DNA from: Proteobacteria bacterium UBA3413
Lineage (GTDB): Bacteria; Pseudomonadota; Gammaproteobacteria; Magnimaribacterales; D2472
Assembly: GCA_002358345.1 (NCBI GenBank)
Contig: DEOR01000029.1
Coordinates: 1,592 to 20,678, forward strand
Length of the DNA stretch: 19,087 nt
Direction of reading: 5' to 3'
In this document: piece after piece, positions 13,658 through 19,087 of the stretch
Position numbering within the stretch: the first letter of the stretch is position 1
How the letters are laid out: each line of letters starts with the position of its first letter
Notes under the pieces: model-generated
Database searches by the model: none
What the model was told of the DNA's origin: nothing
Seen by the model: the letters and a program-made list of their open reading frames with translations, nothing else
Program-made: the position numbers and the translations under genes

Positions 13658-14605
13658 TATATCGCCATCTTTGAAGGTTAAAATGCCTCCACTTTGAGCT
13701 TGATCTGACCTAGACCAGTCTACGCGAGTCTTGGATGAGGGCTGAGATTTGATAAAAGCTTTATTAATTTCATGAAGAATTTTTTTGCTGGGAACAGCAA
13801 TATTATTCTTTTTGATCCAATGCCTCAAAACCTCGTCACAAGTTTCGCTATCAAGATTTTTTAAGAACGTAAGGCTTAGACTCAACTCAGATAGGTCTTC
13901 TCCAAATTGCATGCTCATTAATGTTTCCTGTGCTACCAGGTGCTTGGTGATGAGATGAGAGGTTTGCTGCATTTGAGATGCAGCTTGAGGCCATCTTTGC
14001 GCAATCAAAGGTAAGACTTCATTGCGAATAAAATTTCTATCTTGATCATTGCGTGCATTGCTCTCATCTTCAATGTAGCTAAGCTCTCTATCTTTCAGGT
14101 AAGCAACAAGGGTTCTTTTGGGGTATTCCAGCCAAGGTCTGAGCAAGACCCCTTCGCCTAACTGTCGCTGTTGTAATGGGCCCTTTAAGCCATCTATGCC
14201 TGTGCCCCGAAACAATCTAAACATCAAAGTCTCAGCTACGTCATCTGCATGATGGGCTAACAACAATTGATCGCCTGATTTAATATTTTGTTGAAACATC
14301 TCGTATCGACCTTGCCTCGCTGCTGACTCTAGACCTGATTTTGTACCATCAACCTTGATAGCTTTGCAAATTAGCGGAATGTTTCTTGCTGAGCAGAAAG
14401 TCTGGCAATGCTCTTCCCAGGATTGCGCATGAGGACTAATCGAATGATTGATATGGATGGCTGATAAATTACCTTTAAGGTCATGAGCCTGCTTTAACTC
14501 ATAACAATAATTTAATAAAGCAGTTGAATCGACTCCTCCACTAAATGCAACAATAATATTTTGGGAGGGATCAACTATACTAAAAAAGCTCTCGGAATCT
14601 AACAA
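13640..14605 (-). CDS. tilS: tRNA(Ile)-lysidine synthase, short form
   Basis: TilS attaches lysine to C34 of the minor tRNA-Ile(CAU), changing its decoding from AUG to AUA and its charging from Met to Ile. The ATP pyrophosphatase loop is SGGVDS (residues 22-27). Other family signatures are AIHINHSISPHAQSWEEHC, ESAARQGRYEMF, LLLAHHADDVAETLMFRLFRGTG, LRPWLEYPKRTL and DESNARNDQDRNFIRNEVLP. At 321 residues it lacks the last domain of the E. coli enzyme (432) and resembles compact versions such as that of Aquifex. The start is TTG at 14605, two bases after the accA stop; no ATG or GTG is available before the catalytic loop, so translation is probably coupled to accA. The order accA-tilS follows E. 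coli, minus ldcC and yaeR. Confidence 0.95.
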   Translation of the reverse strand: MLDSESFFSIVDPSQNIIVAFSGGVDSTALLNYCYELKQAHDLKGNLSAIHINHSISPHAQSWEEHCQTFCSARNIPLICKAIKVDGTKSGLESAARQGRYEMFQQNIKSGDQLLLAHHADDVAETLMFRLFRGTGIDGLKGPLQQRQLGEGVLLRPWLEYPKRTLVAYLKDRELSYIEDESNARNDQDRNFIRNEVLPLIAQRWPQAASQMQQTSHLITKHLVAQETLMSMQFGEDLSELSLSLTFLKNLDSETCDEVLRHWIKKNNIAVPSKKILHEINKAFIKSQPSSKTRVDWSRSDQAQSGGILTFKDGDIIINNK

Positions 14606-14607
14606 AA

Positions 14608-15555
14608 TTAAGCGCCAATGCTAAGAAGGCGTTTATACCGCCTGGCAAGTAAATCCTCAGAAGTTATTTTTGACAGTTCTGCAATCGTTAATAGCAACGA
14701 GGTCTTGATGTTGGCTGAGGTTTCATCAAAGTCTTGATGCGCCCCGCCAGTTGGCTCAGGGATAATCTCGTCCACGATACCAAGTTTGATAAGATCTGAT
14801 GCACCAACTCTCATGGCTTCTGCTGCATCAGCTGCTTTCTCTGCATCTCGCCAAACAATTGAAGCACACGCTTCGGGTGAAGCAACTGCGTATGTTCCAT
14901 ACTCTAAAATAGAGACATGGTCTCCAACCCCTAACGCTAAAGCTCCTCCTGATCCTCCCTCGCCAGTGACCACAACAATAATTTTTGTATTCAAGCTAGA
15001 CATCACTGCTAGATTTCGAGCAATAGCTTCGCTCTGACCCCTCTCCTCACCCTCAATACCAGGGTAGGCACCAGCAGTGTCAATGAAAGTAATTACCGGC
15101 AGATTAAATCGTTCTGCCAGTTGCATTAAACGCTTCGCCTTTCTATAGCCCTCAGGCTGAGGCATTCCAAAGTTTCTTTTTACCTTCTCGTCTGTACCTC
15201 GACCTTTCTCATGACCTATGATCATGACTGGCATGCCTTCGAGCTTTGCAATACCTCCAACCAAAGATGCGTCATCACCGAACTGACGATCACCATGAAG
15301 CTCTTCAAATTCATCAAAAATTCTTTCAATGAAATCAAGCGTATGGGGCCTATTAGGATGTCTGGCAACTTGAACTTTTTGCCACGTTGTTAGTTTTGAA
15401 TAAACCTTCTTCCTCAGTGAGGTTTCTTGAATTTTAAGCTTATCTATTTGCGGGAGGAGCTCCGGATTATCAACTGCTGCAAGTTGTAGCGCTTCAATCT
15501 TGCTAGAAACTTCTGCAATAGGCCTTTCAAAATCTAAAATTGTAATGCTCATCAT
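14608..15555 (-). CDS. accA: Acetyl-CoA carboxylase carboxyltransferase subunit alpha
   Basis: AccA, with AccD, transfers the carboxyl group from carboxybiotin to acetyl-CoA to make malonyl-CoA for fatty-acid synthesis. The 315 residues (E. coli 319) align throughout: ITILDFERPIAEVSSKIEAL at the N-terminus, RHPNRPHTLDF, GDRQFGDDASLVGGIA, MIIGHEKGR, RNFGMPQPEGYRKA, the active-site region TFIDTAGAYPGIEGEERGQSEAIA (in which a family Pro-Gly is Ala-Gly), and GEGGSGGALALGVGD. The ATG at 15555 shares a base with the dnaE stop (TAATG). A second ATG follows immediately at 15552 and either could be used. The tight dnaE-accA coupling is common in proteobacteria. Confidence 0.97.
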   Translation of the reverse strand: MMSITILDFERPIAEVSSKIEALQLAAVDNPELLPQIDKLKIQETSLRKKVYSKLTTWQKVQVARHPNRPHTLDFIERIFDEFEELHGDRQFGDDASLVGGIAKLEGMPVMIIGHEKGRGTDEKVKRNFGMPQPEGYRKAKRLMQLAERFNLPVITFIDTAGAYPGIEGEERGQSEAIARNLAVMSSLNTKIIVVVTGEGGSGGALALGVGDHVSILEYGTYAVASPEACASIVWRDAEKAADAAEAMRVGASDLIKLGIVDEIIPEPTGGAHQDFDETSANIKTSLLLTIAELSKITSEDLLARRYKRLLSIGA

Positions 15556-18500
15556 TAATTTATAGTAATGGCTCCATCGCCAAACAATCTCTTCAGTAAC
15601 TTAATGTTATCAGTGGACGGTATTAACTGATATTCATTTCCTAATTCTATTATAGCTTCGGATCCCTGGTATGCGATTTTTAAATGGATTTTACAGTTAC
15701 CAGGCTTCCAAAAATTGCCATTCAGGGCCTTGAGGTCACTTAAAGCTGCACGCATCGAGTCATCTTCAAGCTTCCTGGTATCAATAAGCATCACCCGCTG
15801 ACCTTGGCTGATTTGTCCTTCGAGCGATGACACGCTTGCAACCTTCATTTTATACATCCTGCGATTCAGTTCTTTGGATCTGTAATCATCTTTTTCAACA
15901 GACCCAGCAAATACCAAGATAGAATTAGTTTTTAAAAGTAAATGGTTTTTCTCTAAGACGTCTGTGCTGATAATACCCTCCATTGTCCCCGTCCCATCAT
16001 CAAAGCTTACAAAAGCTACTTGTTTATTTGAGCGGTCTCTAATCTGCCTAAAGGAGTTTAGCAATCCAACAATCTTCACCTTATTCATTTGGTCTGCTAT
16101 TTCGCCAATTGAATGAGAGCGCAAGTTTTGTATAATGCCCTCCATTGCCTGGACGGGATGCCCTGAAAAATAGAATCCTAAAGCATCTCTCTCATGATTT
16201 AGTAGATCTTCCTCAGATAACTCTTGGACATTCACATACTTACCGTACGGGTCAAAATTTTCTTCCATGGCAGAAAATAAATCAGAAGTCCCAGCCATCT
16301 TTGTGCTGTTTTTTTGCCCTTCTCTGACTATATCTTCCATGCACGCTAATGCAATCGATCTAGAGGGTGCTAATTCATCAAATGCGCCTGCTTTGGTTAG
16401 CGCCTCAATAGATTTCTTGCCTCCAAGGCGGATATTTACTTTTTTGGTAAAATCGAAAAGATCTTTAAAAGATTGAGTTTTTCTAGTCTCAAGCACATGA
16501 TCTATAAAAGAATCCGCAACACCTTTGATAGCGCCTAGGCCATATGTAATCGCTAAATTATGATCGACATTGAAGAATTTGTTGCTTGTTTCAATATTGG
16601 GAGTTAGTACTTTAATTTTTAACTCTTTGCATTCATTGATGAGAGTGTTAATTTTGTCAGTATTACCAAGCTCAGTAGAGAGCACTGCAGCCATAAAATG
16701 CTCTGGATAATAAGTTTTTAAATAAGCTGTCTGATATGACAGCATTGCGTAGGCTGCTGAGTGAGACTTATTAAACCCATAGCCTGCAAACTTTTCTATC
16801 AAATCAAAGATTTTTTCTGCTGTCACTTTCTTGATATCGTTGGCAGAGCAACCATCAACAAAAATCTGACGTTGCTGCTCCATTTCCTCCACTTTCTTTT
16901 TACCCATGGCTCTACGTAAAATATCTGCCTGACCTAATGAATAGCCAGCTAATACCTGGGCTGCCTGCATGACTTGTTCTTGGTACAAAATGACACCATA
17001 AGTCTCGGAAAGAACTGGAGCCAAGAGCTCATGTGGGTAGGTGACTTTGCTTTTACCATGCTTTCTATCCACGAATTCATCATGCATTCCTGACTCTAAG
17101 GGACCAGGTCTATATAAGGCCAATAACGCCACAATTTCTTCAAATTTAGTCGGTTTCAGCCTCCTAATGAGTTCACGCATGCCGGTTGATTCTAATTGAA
17201 AAACAGCAGTTGTTCTGCCTGAAGCAAGCAGCTCAAATACTTTTGGATCATCTAAAGACAGTTGGTATAAATCTAGAGTATTTTCATTTTTTATCCGTAA
17301 AGACTCATTGATAGTTTTGAGTGCGCGATCAATAACCGTTAACGTTCTAAGTCCCAAGAAATCGAATTTCACTAACCCTATTGTTTCTACGTCATCCTTA
17401 TCAAATTGGGTCATGGTAGAGTCAGATTGAGGATCAAAGTATGTTGGGCAAAAATCTGCAATGGACCCGGGAGCAATAACAATGCCGCCAGCATGCTTGC
17501 CAACATTTCTGGCAATACCTTCTAATTTAAAAGCTAGATCAATGATTTCAGAGACTTCAGCCTCGTCTTGAATCATTTTTTTAAATATTGGTTGAGAGGA
17601 AATGGCTTTATCCAAGGTCATTCCTGGGATAAATGGAATCATTTTAGAGATTCTGTCCCCTAAAGCGTATGGCTTACCAAGAGCTCTAGCAACATCTCTC
17701 ACCACAGCTCGCGCTGCCATAGTCCCAAAGGTCGCAATTTGGGATACTGCATTCTTGCCATATTTTTTACTGACATAGTCAATTACTTGATCTCGCTTAT
17801 CCATACAGAAGTCAATATCAAAATCCGGCATTGAAATTCTTTCTGGATTAATGAATCGCTCAAAGAGAAGGTTGTGCTCAATAGGATCCACTGCAGTAAT
17901 AGCCAATGCAAAAGCAACCAGAGAGCCTGCTCCTGAACCCCTGCCAGGGCCCACCGGAACATCATTGTTTTTTGACCACTGAATAAAATCTGCCACAATT
18001 AAAAAATAACTTGAAAAGCCTGTGGTATGAATTTGTGTTAATTCATAATCCAGTCTCTGCTGGTAGATGACTTGCTTTCCTGATTCGAAGGGAGCAATAA
18101 TTTCATTTAATTTAGAGTTTGAGAGCTCTGACAGAAATGAATTAAAATCATGGTTTTCAGGGACTGGGTATTCTGGTAAAAAATACTCGTCGGTGACAAA
18201 GGAAGCATTGCATTTTAGAGCAATCTGATAAGTATTAGCCAGCAGAGTTTCAGCCCCGTACTCGGTAAATAAATTAGCCATCTCAGTAGATGATTTTAAA
18301 AATTGCTCTGGGGTATATAACTTTTCTCTATTAGGATCATTCAGAGTTTTACCAGTATTAATACAGACTTTTGTTTCGTGGATATCAAAATCTTCTTTTT
18401 GAAGGAACATCGCGTCATTCGTTGCAATCACTGGGATTCCCAAGCGAGATGCCATAGGCAAAATAGTATGAATAAAATTATCTTCTTCTTCTTTTCCAAC

Positions 18501-19004
18501 CTTCTGAATTTCAATACAGAAGTCTTGGCCAAAAACTTTGTAAAATTTATCTAATTCTTCTCTCAACTCGGATAGTTTTTGATGTCTTGAGAGTTGAAAA
18601 ATATGAGAATTATTGCCTCCGGCTATAATGATGACATTGCCAGCGCAGGTGCCAAGTTCGTCAAATGTCAGGGTAATTTTTCCATTTTTCTGTTGTAGCT
18701 GGGCTAAAGATATGAGCCCCATTAAGGCCTTGAGTCCAAAATTATTTTTTGCCAAACACAGGATTTCTCCTTCAAAACCATCCTCTGAGATAACAGTTAG
18801 GATGGTGCCAGCAATTGGTTTAATGCCTGCAGCCTCTGCTTTCTTAAAAAATTTCACCATGCCAAACATATTGTTTAAATCAGTCAAAGCAATGGCTGGC
18901 ATCTGCAACTTCACTGCTCTGGCAATAATTTCATTAATTCTGAGTAGGCCCCTAGAAATACTATATTCAGAGGAGGCTCTAAGATGTATAAATGATGAGT
19001 TCAT
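15555..19004 (-). CDS. dnaE: DNA polymerase III alpha subunit
   Basis: DnaE is the replicative polymerase catalytic subunit. The 1149 residues (E. coli 1160) begin with a PHP domain (about 1-270). Its first motif reads HLRASSEYS, lacking metal-binding histidines of active PHP domains, as in other proteobacterial DnaE proteins that rely on a separate epsilon exonuclease. The catalytic core has VGPGRGSGAGSLVAFAL (351-367), the two metal-binding aspartates in SMPDFDIDF (Asp396 and Asp398) and the third, Asp548, in VKFDFLGLRTL. Other signatures are RPGPLESGM (632-640), ILYQEQVMQ (672-680) and FAGYGFNKSHSAAYA (739-753). A clamp-binding motif TSDLF lies at 906-910, followed by an OB domain and a tau-binding C-terminus. 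It starts two bases after the rnhB stop, with GGGGAG about 13 bases before the ATG. Stop and accA start overlap by one base. Confidence 0.98.
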   Translation of the reverse strand: MNSSFIHLRASSEYSISRGLLRINEIIARAVKLQMPAIALTDLNNMFGMVKFFKKAEAAGIKPIAGTILTVISEDGFEGEILCLAKNNFGLKALMGLISLAQLQQKNGKITLTFDELGTCAGNVIIIAGGNNSHIFQLSRHQKLSELREELDKFYKVFGQDFCIEIQKVGKEEEDNFIHTILPMASRLGIPVIATNDAMFLQKEDFDIHETKVCINTGKTLNDPNREKLYTPEQFLKSSTEMANLFTEYGAETLLANTYQIALKCNASFVTDEYFLPEYPVPENHDFNSFLSELSNSKLNEIIAPFESGKQVIYQQRLDYELTQIHTTGFSSYFLIVADFIQWSKNNDVPVGPGRGSGAGSLVAFALAITAVDPIEHNLLFERFINPERISMPDFDIDFCMDKRDQVIDYVSKKYGKNAVSQIATFGTMAARAVVRDVARALGKPYALGDRISKMIPFIPGMTLDKAISSQPIFKKMIQDEAEVSEIIDLAFKLEGIARNVGKHAGGIVIAPGSIADFCPTYFDPQSDSTMTQFDKDDVETIGLVKFDFLGLRTLTVIDRALKTINESLRIKNENTLDLYQLSLDDPKVFELLASGRTTAVFQLESTGMRELIRRLKPTKFEEIVALLALYRPGPLESGMHDEFVDRKHGKSKVTYPHELLAPVLSETYGVILYQEQVMQAAQVLAGYSLGQADILRRAMGKKKVEEMEQQRQIFVDGCSANDIKKVTAEKIFDLIEKFAGYGFNKSHSAAYAMLSYQTAYLKTYYPEHFMAAVLSTELGNTDKINTLINECKELKIKVLTPNIETSNKFFNVDHNLAITYGLGAIKGVADSFIDHVLETRKTQSFKDLFDFTKKVNIRLGGKKSIEALTKAGAFDELAPSRSIALACMEDIVREGQKNSTKMAGTSDLFSAMEENFDPYGKYVNVQELSEEDLLNHERDALGFYFSGHPVQAMEGIIQNLRSHSIGEIADQMNKVKIVGLLNSFRQIRDRSNKQVAFVSFDDGTGTMEGIISTDVLEKNHLLLKTNSILVFAGSVEKDDYRSKELNRRMYKMKVASVSSLEGQISQGQRVMLIDTRKLEDDSMRAALSDLKALNGNFWKPGNCKIHLKIAYQGSEAIIELGNEYQLIPSTDNIKLLKRLFGDGAITIN

Positions 19005-19006
19005 CG

Positions 19007-19087
19007 CTAAATAATCACTCCCCGAAAAGAAAGCCTATGGAAGGCTGTATAACCTTCATTTTTTAAAGCCATGAGATGCTGCTGTGT
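19007..19087 (-). CDS. rnhB: Ribonuclease HII, C-terminal 26 residues
   Basis: One minus-strand frame is open from the right edge to a TAG at 19009-19007. It encodes TQQHLMALKNEGYTAFHRLS and then FRGVII. This matches the RNase HII C-terminus, whose pattern is T-x-x-H-L-x-x-L-x-x-x-G-x-x-x-x-H-R-x-S-F-x-x-V. RNase HII nicks RNA at single ribonucleotides in DNA. The stop lies two bases before the dnaE start, and rnhB directly before dnaE is the usual gammaproteobacterial order. That context raises confidence despite the short fragment. Confidence 0.75.
   Translation of the reverse strand, partial: TQQHLMALKNEGYTAFHRLSFRGVII

Noticed and set aside
17783..17998. Minus-strand open frame of 71 codons inside dnaE
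   Set aside because: It is an alternative frame of the region encoding the catalytic aspartates of DnaE; not a gene.
18613..19014. Plus-strand open frame of 133 codons opposite the dnaE start
   Set aside because: It lies entirely opposite the conserved PHP domain of dnaE and the encoded protein has no recognisable motif; it is a shadow frame.
1..19087. CRISPR array, tRNA or rRNA gene, insertion sequence, prophage or toxin-antitoxin pair
   Set aside because: None was found: the window is almost fully occupied by recognisable genes, and the gaps are too short or lack the needed structure.

Overview
The window looks like chromosome of an AT-rich, compact gammaproteobacterium, probably a free-living marine lineage with a streamlined genome. 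Two gene orders support Gammaproteobacteria: rnhB-dnaE-accA-tilS and holD-rimI, both arranged as in Escherichia coli. HolD (the psi subunit of DNA polymerase III) is largely confined to that class. Genes abut or overlap by 1 to 11 bases, several use TTG or GTG starts, and the longest gap without a gene is about 160 bases. I see no tRNA, rRNA, CRISPR array, insertion sequence, phage or plasmid signature. A SAR86-like or similar oceanic clade would fit, but that is inference from style, not from a marker gene.

Layout, left to right. Positions 1-6328 (minus strand) hold an arginine-catabolism operon: astA, astD and astB of the arginine succinyltransferase pathway. It is followed by a FATP/FadD6-type acyl-CoA synthetase and the start of a saccharopine-dehydrogenase-like oxidoreductase, which is cut by the window edge. 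The operon has a good promoter just before astA, and a second regulatory-looking gap lies before the acyl-CoA synthetase. astC and astE are not here. Positions 6385-9735 (minus strand) hold three overlapping genes: an unusual fusion of an ElaA-type acetyltransferase to a membrane-anchored SurA/PpiC-like protein, a HupE/UreJ-type membrane protein, and a luciferase-like (LLM) oxidoreductase. This is the least conventional part of the window.

An 84-base divergent gap carries a TATAAT box on each strand and a perfect 13-base palindrome. It separates that set from a glutathione peroxidase gene (plus strand). Next come rimI and holD (minus strand), back to back with a leuA gene (plus strand) whose start lies about 13 bases from the holD start. 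leuA runs tail to tail into a PaaG-like crotonase gene. That gene sits at the end of the minus-strand housekeeping run rnhB-dnaE-accA-tilS, which extends to the right edge of the window.

Functionally, the right half is core replication, lipid and tRNA housekeeping plus leucine synthesis. The left half is catabolic: arginine to glutamate and succinate, fatty-acid activation, and oxidoreductases. The best candidates for something undescribed are the acetyltransferase-chaperone fusion and its translationally coupled HupE/LLM partners. The other leads are regulatory sites at three promoter-like gaps.
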